The notes: generated by a model from the letters alone, not told the origin. A stretch of DNA of 64,000 nucleotides from Diphasiastrum complanatum (GCA_029204225.1 CM055100.1:65437812-65501811), one strand, 5' to 3'. Numbered from the stretch's first letter, positions 52,218 to 64,000 are shown. A program made the numbers and translations.

Positions 52218-55200
52218 TCACTTTGATCCAAATGCAAATGACAGCTTAGGTCGAGCATTTTTTTTTCCAAGTATCTTCGTCTGCTCAGCACGTTCTTGTT
52301 CTTCCTCCAGCTTTTTTCTTCTCAAAGCTTCCTCTTTCTGAAGTTGAAGAGCTTCGAGTTCTCGATATCTCTCCTCTTCTTTTCTCGCTTGCTCTTCAGC
52401 TGCTCTTCTTTGTGCCTCTTCTATCTTTTTTCTATTCTCTTCCAGCATTCTTTCGAGCTCTTCCTTTTCACGCCTTTCTTGCTCCTGCACTCACAGAACC
52501 AACCAAACGTAAGGCATGCTTGGCCATAGAAAAGAGAAGAACTCGTTTCTATTTGGAAAAAACACCTAACAATTGGAAGTCCGATTTACAAGAAAACCAG
52601 GACTATGGCTACTTCAAGTGGCAACCTCCTTCCTCCTAGCCTCTGAAAGTGCTTCCTCCTTTTCTTGCAGAAGTTGTATGGAAATATCATCAAAGATCTT
52701 TTTCCTTCCCTCCTGAATTTTCCGCACAATTTCCAGTTTCACCTCCTCTGAATTTAGGGCTTCACTAACCTTTTTCCGTATGGCCTCTTCAACTCTCTTT
52801 GCAGTTTCCTCTTCAATGAGTTTCAATTCTGCTTCTTGCTGGCGCCTATAATAAATTTAACCACAAAAAGCAACCCGGATGATATGCTCAATTTGAGCTA
52901 TCAGACATAATAGCAACAACTTCACTAACAAGCTTTCAAAAGCATGATACTGAATCATATCTCTTACTGAATGTGATAAATCACAACGTAGCGTGAATCC
53001 CAAGTCAAAAGTTCAGTTCAACATCAGTCATGCCAGGTAACTTTGAAAGACCACCTACACTCTCTGTTCTGAAAAAGTCCATGACTGCATCTGCAATTTT
53101 CTTAAAACAAAAAAAGTGAGTTTGAAAATGAGAATGCTGATGTATTAGAAAAATCGATCTGCCAAAATGAACACTTTCAAACAAACATAAGATGCCCAGA
53201 AATCAGATGACTGGTACTCCTAGAAGCTAAGGACCAAGATCTTCCAGAAAGACTTACCGTTTGTTCTTGTAATATTAGAACCAGCAAAGAATGGAAACTC
53301 AAAATGGAGAAAAATATAAATGGCATCAAGAAGCTTGTGATTCTCCTCTTGAAGGGGTCAAAACGTGAGTTGCAGTATCCAAAAAGAAAGACAACCATCA
53401 ACATAGTATTTTGTACTTCAAAAGCACCCTCTTCCAGCTGACAGCAATGTCAAATGAAGAATGCCATCCACAATGGGGTCAAAGGGGGGGCTGAGGAATA
53501 TAATTGATACGCTTACACAAACTTCTCAACGCATGTAAAACTTCGCCTCCGCATGAACATGGCACCAGCAGCTCCTCAAAGTCAACAATTGTTGAAAATC
53601 CAAAATCCCAAAAAATAGTTCAAACTCAGACCTACAGCTTCAAGAAATGAAAACAACGACATGCCAAAAACAAGCTTTGGCATGCAAATTCCTCCATGCA
53701 ATACTTTATAATCTGTCATAACATGCAAAAACAAAAAAGATGGACATCTTTGAAAGCTCTGTAGAGGCAGTCTTGTCATGCTAGCCTCAACACTGATCCC
53801 GGCTAAAAGTTCTCAAGGTTCCAGACAGTTCAAAATCAATGTGAATTTGTTTGAGCTTCAAGCTCTGTTTCCACAAAATGGTCACCACGAGATTCTTAAG
53901 CCAGTTTCCATAACCTGATACTTCTATCTTTTATGTTCATGTGAGCCTGAGTGGAATTAAGTTTCAGACCTTAAGGTCAGCAAATTTATATCAACGAGCA
54001 GGACACTCATCTTGTATGTCCATGTGCTCATAATCTAACTTTGCAAATTTCAAGGACCAGGAGTTACATACTTCTGACAGTCTTATGTTATCGAAACTGG
54101 ACATGTTAACTCCAAATGTATGAAGCAGCTATTGCTTTCAATAAATGTATGGTCTGCATTAGGTCAGCTCGTGATCCTTCTTTAGATGCCCTTGACTAAA
54201 AAAGTGCAAGAAACAATTGAAGAATGATAATTTTCATAAAACTTCCAAACTTTCTCAGTGCTTTCTGGAATACTGAATGAGTGGTGTGAGTTTAAAAGAT
54301 CATGTATAGTTAGTGAAGAATTGTGTAGTTCATCTATTGATTTCTACAACAAGAAATTTGTAGCCCCAGAGATTTCCTTGAAAAACTACATACCCATGTG
54401 CTCTAATATACGTCCTGCTGGACTAGAAGGAAAAAAGGAAAGAGCACCTTATTTACAGTGTGAGACCTGCCGGGATGCAAGATCTTAAGGGTAAGATTGT
54501 GTCTTGGGGGAAGAAGTGACATCTTATTTCAGTCCAGACTTCAAAATCAAGCTTGGTGACTGGAATAGAGATAAGAGGGTGTTCGACCAGCACCTTTAAC
54601 AAGTGGTACGAATCATGCATGCTGGGTACAAATTTAAGAGCTATAAAAAGAATGTTGAAAGATGCAAGGCTAAAATCTTCCCCAAGAACTAAATTTGAGT
54701 AAGGATGCACTGAAGGAACTCACTACAAAGAGGATTTAAGGGAAAGGAAGAAAAATAGTGGAATACATTTCTGGAACGTAAAGGTACATAGGAGATAAGC
54801 CATTAATAGCAGACATAATTAAGTGCAGCTTCAGCGAGTTGTCGTACCTTTTACTTTGTTGTAGAGCTTTAGCAAGGCTACCTCATGGTTAAATGTAAAG
54901 TTAGATTCTTCAGATTAATGATGCAGCCATCAGGAATCCATCACTGCAATCTAATTGTAAATCATTACCCAAATAGAATGACAAACTCAACTCAATTGCT
55001 GCATATTTAAAAAAGATTCCTACCTTGGTGTAGTTGATTGATAGACTTCGTTGAAATGGATGTAATTGGGTCAAAAAGAGTCCTGACAAAGTTCTCCGCC
55101 TGCAACTTGAAAGGTTGACCCAACCCGTGGACAAGCTAAAAGTTTATTTCATGGGCCATTCTATCTAGGAAGTTCACAGTGTACGTTTTTTATGTTTTCC

Positions 55201-58200
55201 AAGCATTTCAATTAAATTTTTCTCACTAGCTTGATCAGTAGGAATGTTATGACTTTGGCCACAAATTTGGCATAAAAGATGAAGCACATAGTTTCCTTGA
55301 ACTGAAAATACCAAAAGAGGATCAAATATAGTCAATAGCTGATCCCCTACAAGGAAAAGCAATGAGCATCTCACAAAGGGCCAAGAATAATCCAAAACAT
55401 AACCTATACAAACAACTGAAGCCACTCCTTACACCAGTCTGGAGGCCATTTGATGGAACCTTCTACGAAGCTATGATTTAGGGTATATTCAAACCCCAAG
55501 ACGTTTGTGTTGTACCACTTGGTAACTAGGCCAATAACTTCAAGACATATCCCTAGCAGGAGATGATCGAGTCATTTGCCCGTAATGTCAAATGATACTC
55601 CTGCTTTAAGAAATTGCCCCCAGTGTGGACATGAAATGAATATGCATTTACATCCATACAAGAGAACTTGAAATGGCCCTCAAATGGTCTAAAAACTTGC
55701 ACTGAAACTGGATTAGCTTAAACAATTCCATATCCTTCACTAAAGGAGCAGTAGGTCCTTTACCATATGAAAAACACCCTCTAATATAGCCAACTCTATA
55801 GTTATGCATGAATGATGATCAATGGGAGCCTGGTACCTCCTTTGTAGAATACCGACTAGTGTGAACATAAAATGAGCACAAGTATGAGTACAAGCATGAG
55901 CATAAGACTGATCAACACTCTCGCCTAGACATATATGTGCATCATCACAATGCATATGTGTCTATGCCTCATGTTAAACTTTGTCCACATAAAATATATA
56001 TGCACTTGATCTTTGCCTAAGGAACTATTGGAAATATTTCAAAAGGTCCTTTACATTGTTTGTGTTAAATAACTCTATACCTATGCCTCATTATCCTCTA
56101 AACCAACATGACATACAAATAAATCGCAATTGCATTCAAAAGATCATGTGCAAGCATCTCATCTCTAATAGCCTATGACCCATGATTAACCTCTATCTCA
56201 TCTGGAGTATCTTGTGGCTCAGGGCATACGTCTTGATCCTCCACGTCATCTGAATACACAACTATGCCCATCTGAAACTTGTTGTGACCCATGGAATATG
56301 CCAAAATCATCTACCTCATCCAAATGAGCCTTTTTCCCATCTAGAGCATCTTGTTTTCCATGACATTTGTCCCAATCGTCTAGCACAAACATGTCTCCAA
56401 GAAGGTAGGTACTGAAAAATCTAGCTTTCACTTACATTAGAAAAAGCTTTGATACCATATGCATGGCATCACATAATAATTATAGAATTGGAAAGATGAA
56501 GCAAATGGCCTCCAGATAAGAATATTGACAACACACCAAATATAGTCAATAGCCAATCCCCTACAAAGGAGAGCAATAAACCTCCTTCAAAGACTCAAAG
56601 AGTGATTCTAAACATACACTAATGGATGGTGATCCTACTTATACCAATTTGAAAACCCTTTAGAAAAACCTTCTACAAAGCTATAATTTAGGGTTTACTG
56701 GGACCCAAGAGGGTATGTGCCTTACCACTTGGTAATTGGATCAAGAACTCTACATGTCCCTAGGAATTGGGTCATGTGTTCATAATGTCAAACAAAGGTG
56801 TGAATGTACAATATTTTCATAGCAAGTTATGATTTCCTTATAAATCTTATTATTCTTCTAGTATCTCAATGAATATGACATTTCAACTTGGATACATTGA
56901 ACTTTATTTTTGGAAACTCAAACCTCATTGAAGCAAGAGCCATTCTAGTATTAGGTTGCCTCCTAAGTACGTGATGGATGGTTGCAAGTGTTCTTTGATA
57001 GAAGCATTTTCTATTTCTTATTTTTTGAGAATAGTTGGGTAATTTAGAGCAAAAGCATCCTTGGGCCCAGTACACATTACACAACCTCAAATGGGAAGAT
57101 ACTCAAATTTGTTGAAAAAGAGAGCATGAGCTTGATAGTTTTGGCCAATATTGTATGGTGGCCATAAGCTCTTTATCGAAGATTTAAATTTTGTTGAAAC
57201 AAAGAGCACGAGCTTGATAATCTTGGCCAAAATTGTGTGGTGACCATGATCTCTTTATCTAACCTACATTAGTTAATCTCGAGTGATTTAAACCCTTATA
57301 AGACGTACCTTATGAGAATAATAGTGTTGAAGATGTAACAATAAAGGAAAGTCCCCAAGAAAATGTAGTGTATTGTTGAGGAACAAAATTTGATGCCGTT
57401 CAAATGCACATGGACATAAAAGATAAAAAAAATAAGAAAGAAAGACATTGGTTTGAATATGAATATCTGCCACAGTACCATGACGATCTTTAAAAAAAAC
57501 ATTGACAAAAGTAGATTAGCGACATCTCTGCATGAGTTGACAAAGTACCTAAACACATGGTTTGAACTATGGCAAGCTCAACCCTCTATTATTTCTATGA
57601 CAACATTCAAAGGCAATATGCATACATGGCAAGAAAAGCTATGGGCAAAAACCTTCAAATTCAAGCATCTAAAAAAATGCCTTAGATGCTCAAAATCCAC
57701 TTGCTTGATGCAATATATGGGAATTTCAACATCACTTGGTTGTTTCTAAGTCACATTACTCGTGCTTAAAACCCTCCCAGTGATTGTTAAGTATTATTCA
57801 TACTGAATGGAAAATGTTCACCAATTGGTTTGAAAGCTATCACTTTATCTATGAGCTTCAATACTCTAATCATATGAATCATGGTTGTAGCGGATCTTGA
57901 TTTGATGCAGATTGCAACCACGATCTGGAACGTGCGTTCCAAATTGCTAGCAATTAGGGACTCGGATAGCTAAAAAAATCAAATTTTTTTGGTGAGGCTG
58001 CAAGCAAGCAATTGTGGCCTCACAAAAAATTTGCATCTTTTGAGAGAGGGGGAGAGAGAGAGAGAGGGGAAAAGGGGGGGGGGGGGGGGGGGGGGGATGA
58101 AAGGGGGATAAGAGAGTGCCTATGCATGTTGGGCATCGTAAAGCAACGTTCTAGGCATAATTTGCACAATGGCATCAACAAGGGAGTGATGTGGGAAAAG

Positions 58201-59074
58201 AAAACAATATAAGGTAAGTGCTGGTTTCAATTTTTGTAAGCCATAGAATAAGTTGTAGGCATCGTAACAAGTGCTTTCTAATTCTAAATCATCTATTTTC
58301 ATGCCACAAACATGCATGTGCTATTAGTTTTGGTCTTCATTGCTTGTAGCACAAATTTTGAATCCCATGCCCTAATCCCTCGTGCTTTTTGGCCCTATTT
58401 GTGAACTGACCCATAGCCATCTGATTGAGGTGCATTTTGAAGCTAAATTGTGTTTCTTCATGCCTAAAAAGACTCCTATACTATTAGTTTCGGCCATTAT
58501 CGCCCGTAGCAGAAGTTTTCAATGACATGCCCTGGTGTTTTTTGGCCCTGTGTGTGAACTGACGTATAGGCATTTGATTGAGGTAAGGTTTGAAGCTATA
58601 TTTGTCATTGTGTTTCCTCATGTTCATAAAAATGCCTAAGATGCATGTTTTGATGAGATTAGGGTCTAGGACATTATTTTCAACTTGAAACTGTTGTCAG
58701 AACAAAAAAGTATACGATTTTTTTGGCTGTTGGATTGCATCAATAGTCAAGGTTTTGTAAGCGATCAATGTTGTATAATGCACATGCAAATGTTGTTACT
58801 ACCAACGAAATGTACTGAACATCTGCTTGCTTGCTTCCTCTTTTCCAAGTCTAATTGATACCATAACGACAAAATATTGACCTTAATTTGGACTACGAGT
58901 TAGATGACATGTCTTAGTTGCACAATGCACTATTTCCCATATTGTTTATCAAACATCATTGTCCTCCATTATGATGCCATGCAGACCGATACTATGTATT
59001 GTCGCATTTTACATTACACACGCGTCTTATTTAGCATATGTGTTTCGATTTATGATTTGTTCTGATTTACATGG

Positions 59075-59107
<33 letters not shown>

Positions 59108-60981
59108 CAATATGGTTTCATTGGTTTGCTATGGTTCTCTATTCATTCATTCATGAAGCACAAGTTTGTGTTTCATGCTTTCAGGTTGGCACGATATAAT
59201 GTACTAATTTTGTTGAGCACGTTGAGTTGATTCATGTTTTTGAAGCAAGCTCTGAGATGGGTGCTTATGCTTTATAATTGTTGTTAGTTTGATATTCAAC
59301 GTGGTTCCATATGATTTCATTTCACCTACTATAGAGATAGAGAATCCCTTAACGACCCAAAATTGCACCGCACTGTTTTTGAAACTCTTGGCAAGCTGCA
59401 TAAGTGAACTGCTCTTGAAAAAATCTTTGATCTGATCCCTTAATAGCACCCCGAACAAATTTGCATTCCAGGAAACTCTAATGAAAATTCTCATATCGTG
59501 ATCGCATTTTCGGATCACGTTCTGGAATGTGGCCTGCATCTATGATATGAATACATGCAAATAAAATTTGATTTAAGGGTCAAAACAGGAAACTTGTTCC
59601 TATCCACCCTGACAAGTTTCTAGCTACCATCAATTTAATAAGTATATTCATAAACAATTCACAACAAACATAAATTTCCAAGATAGTGATACAAGGAAAA
59701 TTTCAAACGATTGCATATTAAGCACTTTGGACAAAACAAGACAGATTACACTTGGAAACAATAACTTTCAAATGAGCATCAAATTGCCAATTGCTCAAAT
59801 TGAGAGACAAATCGCACAAAATAAAACCAATAAGCAAGCCCCAGAGATGAAAACTGAATTTTGACAGATATATGACAATACCCAACAAGAAAAACTGCAC
59901 ACAATTCTAGAAAAAATGAGACAAATATACCTCCGCCTCTCTGATTCTTCATCCTCTCGAACCCTGCCATGAGCTCGTCTACGATCCAAGGATACAAGAC
60001 TTGGACTTCGAGATCCATGCACAATAGGTGATCTTGAGCGACTACGGCTAGGTCTTCGCTTTTCTCTTCTTGGAGATAATGACCGGCTTTTGTGCCTAAA
60101 ATGAATGAAAATTTTGTATTAACGCCATAACCTGGTTCTCATTATTGAAGAACTGAAAGCCTTTATTTTAAAATAAATCCCCACCGTAAAAGTTATTGTT
60201 TCATAGGTTGCAAGTCTCTCAATGAGCACTCTTGGCATTACAAAAATGTAAGTTTTTCCACTCATCAATATCAAAGAAAAAGTACCGAACAAACAAGTTT
60301 TCCTAACTTCACCATAAACTATTAAAAACATCGATCTTAAAGTACACGAGCCTAACTATTGTCGGTCCACCCACAAGCCTAACCTGCTTATCTTCATCTC
60401 ATGGTGGAATTGCAGAACTTTTAAAAGTTCCCTACCCTCCCTTATAACTTAAGGAAATCTCAAACGCTAACTGACTACTAACCGAATCAATCCAAGCGCC
60501 CGGAGCTGAAAGCAACAAGAGTCACATCTATGTACAGTTACCGGGAGAGGTTGGCCATCAAGGTTCAGCAGAAGGAGAAGAAACGAATAGAGACATCCTG
60601 CAAAAGCCTTCCAAATACCTCCTGCATTTCTCCAGATCGAGGCAGCTTTATCAAACCCCCCTCATCCATCCTGATGCTGCCTGCTCCCAACTTTTTCTCA
60701 ATTTTATTTCTTTACTCATTGATTCGTTATTCTTTCTCAAAAGATTGTCCACATTTCATGGCTTCAAGCACAAGAAAAACAGCTGCTTAAATTCTGAAAA
60801 AGAGCCTAACTTTAAGGCCATATTCTCCCATCATAACACACCTGCTATGCGAATGTGGAGGGGAGCGATTTCTACGCTCATGCCGGCTTCGTCTACTGCT
60901 GTGCCGATGGCTGCTCAGTGATGGCGACCGGGACCGCTGCCTTGATTTCCGAGGTGGTGATCTTGACACCGATCGAGGCAT
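52218..60981 (-). CDS. ARGLU1: ARGLU1 homologue (arginine/glutamate-rich 1), four coding exons
   Basis: Exons on the minus strand: 60981-60842, 60095-59931, 52845-52626 and 52484-52218. All junctions have GT/AG and the phases agree (2, 2, 0), giving 792 coding bases and 263 residues, close to animal ARGLU1 (about 270). Residues 1-102 are Arg/Ser rich (MPRSVSRSPPRKSRQRSRSP; HKSRSLSPRREKRRPSRSRS), a typical SR-like nuclear region. Residues 102-263 are a long charged helix (EEETAKRVEEAIRKKV, EARRKE, EQERREKEELERMLEE) ending KILGKKNARPKLSFAFGSK, a family hallmark. In animals the protein binds Mediator and spliceosomal factors and affects splicing and transcription. A similar nuclear role in this plant is inferred. 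The ATG at 60981 follows an in-frame stop. Confidence 0.9.
55245..55590 (-). repeat. 3' LTR of the TRIM-like element
   Basis: About 345 bp, starting TGACATTACG. The outer border is approximate. Confidence 0.55.
56462..56790 (-). repeat. 5' LTR of the TRIM-like element
   Basis: About 329 bp, starting TGACATTATG. Matches the left copy with many substitutions and small gaps. Confidence 0.6.
57108..57262. repeat. Tandem duplication, about 75-bp unit
   Basis: The phrase gttgaaa(aa/c)aaagagca(t/c)gagcttgata, then ttggccaa(t/a)attgt and ctctttatc, occurs twice in tandem within ARGLU1 intron 2. Confidence 0.8.
58040..58096. repeat. GA-rich tract and G23 homopolymer
   Basis: Short GA runs are followed by a G homopolymer at 58074-58096. 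Homopolymers this long are prone to sequencing and assembly error. Confidence 0.9.
58325..58635. repeat. Tandem duplication, about 155-bp unit
   Basis: Shared phrases, in order: catgccct, cgtgctttttggccct against ggtgttttttggccct, gtgaactgac, gcca(t)tctgattgaggt and tttgaagcta. Two copies in tandem with about 15-20% difference by eye. Confidence 0.75.
59078..59105. repeat. (GA)n microsatellite in intron 2
   Basis: Perfect GA run of about 28 bases. Confidence 0.95.
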
Positions 60982-61044
60982 TGATTTTGTCTTGATCTAG
61001 ACTCGGTTCAGTTTATTGAGAATAGATTCTTTGGTCATGCATGC

Positions 61045-61800
61045 CTGCACATGTATACCATACGAGGAAGTAAACCTACTTTTCCCTATCTGAGTAAGAC
61101 GAAAAGAAAATATTAGCCTGACATCAAACGCAAAAAGAAGTTCAACAGTGGATATGGAAACACTCGGGCACAAGAAGCCTGTTCTCAACCCTTCCAGCTT
61201 GAATGCTTGGCATGAGCTTTCCATCCAACTTCCACAATCCAGGTTATGCACCTTTCATACAGAGCCGACAGATTTGTAACAAACCAAATCACTTGACAAT
61301 AAGATGCAGAGTGCTTCCTGGTATTCCAAACCTTTCGCAAGTAAAAAAAAGCAGCTTGGCTCATGGCAATTCTGAACTGCTAAACCCTTGAAACTTTTAT
61401 ATGATCTTTTATAAGAGAGCTTATGACTTACAAAGGTGCCTTCAAGCTAGTGCGTCAAATGCTCAGACAAACCACAAACACGATGAACAAAGCGTCCATA
61501 ATCGATCCGACATAGCACCCATGAAGCTTTTTTTCCAAGCGTGAGAAAGGGTATAAGCAGCTAATCGCGAGGTTTTGCTGTTCCGATTCGACAATCCAAA
61601 AACTTTTTGCAATGCTCAGCGCAGCTTGATCCAGACGCAAGACGATCTGCAGCAGCTAACATCAAGCAATAGGCGCAAAAAGACAGGGAAACAGAGACAG
61701 GAGAAACGAGAAGAGAGAGAGAGAGAAGCTGGAAAGAGGCGCTAGAGCAAATCCAAAACCCTAAAAGCGGCCTTCGATATGGGGAAAAAGATTTTGTCCT
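61045..61800 (-). other. ARGLU1 5' UTR with an intron (proposed)
   Basis: A strong donor (TTT/GTAAGTC, minus strand 61431) and CT-rich acceptors (cttactcag near 61087, tgtgcag near 61045) suggest a 5' UTR exon from about 61790 to 61432, then an intron ahead of the ATG exon. The exon is CT-rich (CTCTCTCTCTCT), as plant 5' UTRs often are. The start of transcription is not defined. Confidence 0.5.
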
Positions 61801-61845
61801 AACGTAATTGTCATTGCCATGACTTTTAGGCCTTCTTTTTGGGCC
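61756..61845. promoter_or_regulatory. Telo-box and site II promoter pair upstream of ARGLU1
   Basis: An exact telo-box AAACCCTAA at 61756-61764 and an exact site II word TGGGCC at 61840-61845 lie 75 bases apart, ahead of the proposed 5' UTR. In plants this pair is found in promoters of highly expressed, growth-linked genes, many for ribosomal and RNA-processing proteins (TCP factors bind site II). No clear TATA box is seen. The pair supports a housekeeping-type promoter driving the ARGLU1 gene leftward. Confidence 0.65.
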
Positions 61846-61865
61846 AATATCATTTTGCATAAACA

Positions 61866-63564
61866 TAGGGAGGGCCTCAAAATATTTTGCACGTTTCTTT
61901 GTGCATAAACACGTTTACTTCTTGCTTTTCTTCTAGACCTGCACTTTCAATCAAAAGCTCTTGACAATATTCTTGAACATAGGCGATGATGAGAAAAAAA
62001 AACGTGCACAGAAAGCTCACACCACCATTTAGACACACCGTTAGTAGAATCAATGTTTTCCAATTTCTTTCAAATATAAAGCGACATATGTGCAGCTTTG
62101 ACACAAAAGAAATGGAACCGTCAATTGAAACCAATTTGTTAAAAAATATGGCTTATCAACTAGTCTTAATGGTGTCAAATCAAATGTAAAGTCAAATCAC
62201 TATCTCTTTAGTACATTTGATAAAAGGAGTTGTTGATTTGTAGATTCGAGAGCCTCTCAACATGTGTAGACTCGAGAGCCTCTAAACATGTGTCCAATAA
62301 GTGATTGGTTTCATAATCTTAAGAAATTTGTGGGATAATTCAATTCACAAAGCTATGGCAAAGGTGATTAGATGGTGTCTTTACCTTCCAATAAAAGAAA
62401 AAACCATCAAAGAGGTCCTGTATGTGCTTGATCTGGGAATTATGGCTTTCTATTTTATTTTCATGGATGCATAAACCAAAGCATGTATAACATCATTGCT
62501 CACAAGGTAAGGAAAGAAAGGTTTCATAAACTTCTCGCACTGCAGCACCTATGAGTCAGCCTTCTACACCTTAGAATCAAATTCAGAATGATTTTGTGCT
62601 TGCATGTGCGTTGGTTGACATCTACATCACTTTCAATTTTTTTGGTCTTTTTCATCAATACCAAGTCAAAGAAAAATGATAAAGGACAAAAAAAATGAAG
62701 ATAAAAGTGAAGTGATTCAAAAGGAAGGTCCAAGCAAAATGGAACAAAAAATTCAAGACATTGTTAAAAACAAGGGATATAAATTATTAATACATATATA
62801 CTCGTAAGGAGGGGGTGCTAGAGAGATTGTGTGCATAACTGTATTTAGGGTTGGTGGATATAGACATCAATTTAAACATGAATAGTTATCATGGATTTAG
62901 CTCCAATTAGGCCAAATGTAGCATAGGATATGCAAGATTAAAGTTAAGGTCTTCCCATTAGTTAACACCCACCCAACATCGGTTGTAATTTCCAAAATAT
63001 TATCTCAACCACAGCTTGGTGTAGCATATTGTGGAGATTATGACTTGTCCTCTCAATCGTATAGAAGTCATGGCTCAACAAGAGAACTTCTCAATAACTA
63101 TCATAATATGCCTCTGTGAACTAGATAAAGGATTGGTATGGTGTACTATTCATTCCTTGATATTCCTTTAGAGTTGGCCACATTTTGAATACCCTTGAGA
63201 ATGTAAAACAAAACGTAACCACGTTATCATTTTCAAAGCAACATAGGAACAAGGTTATAGAAACAACACCTGAGAGATCCTTGCCTTGAAATCCACATGA
63301 ATTTTTTATTGTTTAAGAATTTGAACAGCTAAATCAATAGTAAAGGTTGAAATAGTGTATAGCCATTGACGGTACAATATTTGATCTTAAGAAATATATG
63401 TTGAACCAAATGTATATCTGTTACAAGCTCGACCACCAATCCTAATGGGACCAGGTAAACACAATACAGGGCAAGATGGTGTACATCAGCATAGGCAATG
63501 GACCCACAACAGTGCCATACCTTAGCATTAAGACCTAAACTCCAATGTAGGGCCCAGCCATGGA
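61866..63564. other. Anonymous DNA right of ARGLU1
   Basis: No gene is supported. A 28-bp tandem pair (gactcgagagcctctaaacatgtgt, 62240-62290) is present. Short ORFs on both strands lack motifs. Confidence 0.5.
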
Positions 63565-64000
63565 CACTACAACAATTGTTGCAATTTCTGATGGGATTTT
63601 CGATGTGAAATAGCACTTTAATTTTTTTTGAATCGACATAAGCGTCAAAAAATGTGTCGCAATAAGGTCGTCGGAATCCATCACTATCCGACGACAAGCC
63701 AAAACCGGCAACCGGCCGACAAAAAAGGTTCTTGAAAACATGCCACGTGGTCGTTGTATTCCGACGGCCACGTGGGACGTCGGATTTTGTTAAACGTTGA
63801 CTAATCTGTCGGAATCCGACAGATCAATATGGAATCCGACATGAAAAAGTGTCAATCCATCGGAATCTGACAAAAAAAAAATTCATCAGAATCCGACAGG
63901 TTTTTTTTTTTTTTTCCTTCGCAATCCGATGGATTTTTAATGTGTCAAATTTCAACACTATTGAAAAATAGAAAAAATCAAAATTCTATGACCAATTTTT
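63565..64000. mobile_element. Probable CACTA transposon terminus, cut by the window end
   Basis: Begins CACTACAACAATTGTTGCA, matching the CACTACAA start of CACTA-family elements. About ten subterminal copies, direct and inverted, of TCGGAATCCGACA-like words follow (63650-63940). Long subterminal repeats of this kind are the transposase-binding arrays of CACTA (En/Spm) elements. The other terminus and the transposase lie beyond the window, so the 3-bp target duplication cannot be checked. The bases before the CACTA are gga. Confidence 0.55.

Larger units (their letters stand above)
55245..56790 (-). mobile_element. Short LTR element (TRIM-like) in ARGLU1 intron 2
   Basis: Two diverged direct repeats, 56790-56462 and 55590 to about 55245, share phrases such as aaatatagtcaatagc(t/c), accttctac(g/a)aagct, ttaccacttggtaa and (g/c)taatgtca. 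Minus-strand reading gives LTR starts TGACATTA at 56790 and 55590. A primer site TGGTATCAAAGC (56461-56449) follows the right LTR. A weak purine tract, AGCAGGAGTATCATT, precedes the left one. The internal region is about 860 bp without ORFs. It lies in the same orientation as the ARGLU1 gene. Confidence 0.65.
52846..59930 (-). other. ARGLU1 intron 2 (7.1 kb)
   Basis: Donor GAG/GTATAT at 59930 and acceptor TATTATAG at 52846. The intron contains a TRIM-like element (55245-56790), two tandem duplications (57108-57262, 58325-58635), a (GA)n run (59078-59105) and a 23-base G homopolymer. Its length is over ten times intron 1 (746 bp) and 50 times intron 3 (141 bp). No conserved coding segment is visible inside. 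Confidence 0.85.

Noticed and set aside
52296-52639. Plus-strand ORFs over the last ARGLU1 exons
   Set aside because: They are antisense shadows of the charged helix, with Leu/Phe/Ser bias from reading Glu and Lys codons backwards.

Overview
The window is nuclear DNA of a land plant. It holds four partial Ty1/copia remnants, one Ty3/gypsy chromovirus with a C-terminal chromodomain, tRNA-primed LTR elements, hAT debris, many long (GA)n and (TA)n runs, and one conserved plant gene with a telo-box/site II promoter. The 7.1-kb intron, the density of decayed retroelements and the scarcity of genes suggest a large genome such as a fern or gymnosperm. The sequence alone does not fix the species. It is not bacterial, so operons, ribosome binding sites and CRISPR arrays are not expected and none were seen.

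Layout. At 0-2.5 kb there are decayed coding-like stretches of unknown origin and a copia gag fragment. At 2.9-6.0 kb lies a plus-strand copia element with LTR, primer binding site, gag, protease and integrase but no reverse transcriptase. At 8.3-13.5 kb lies a nearly full-length but dead minus-strand chromovirus. Between 14 and 20 kb there is anonymous DNA with duplicated hAT (DUF659-type) transposase debris, followed by a second copia remnant (20.0-22.1 kb). A 607-bp hAT-type miniature element with a perfect 8-bp target duplication sits at 24.65-25.26 kb. At 31.1-31.8 kb three short, correctly phased exons encode the C-terminal 58 residues of a small prefoldin-like protein resembling ASDURF. 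Two related minisatellite loci follow at 33.8-34.7 and 36.6-37.3 kb. A non-coding LTR retrotransposon (minus strand) spans 39.8-46.6 kb. Copia and LTR pieces at 46.8-51.5 kb include one LTR that appears to be shared by two element copies.

The best supported host gene runs on the minus strand from about 61.8 to 52.1 kb. It encodes a 263-residue ARGLU1 homologue in four coding exons with consistent phases. Its second intron is 7.1 kb and carries a short LTR-bearing (TRIM-like) element. The right edge (63.56 kb onward) looks like the terminus of a CACTA transposon with an array of TCCGAC-type subterminal repeats. The two host genes have no evident functional link beyond both being housekeeping-type: ARGLU1 in splicing and transcription, the prefoldin-like protein in chaperone assembly. 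Everything else is mobile-element sequence or anonymous intergenic DNA.
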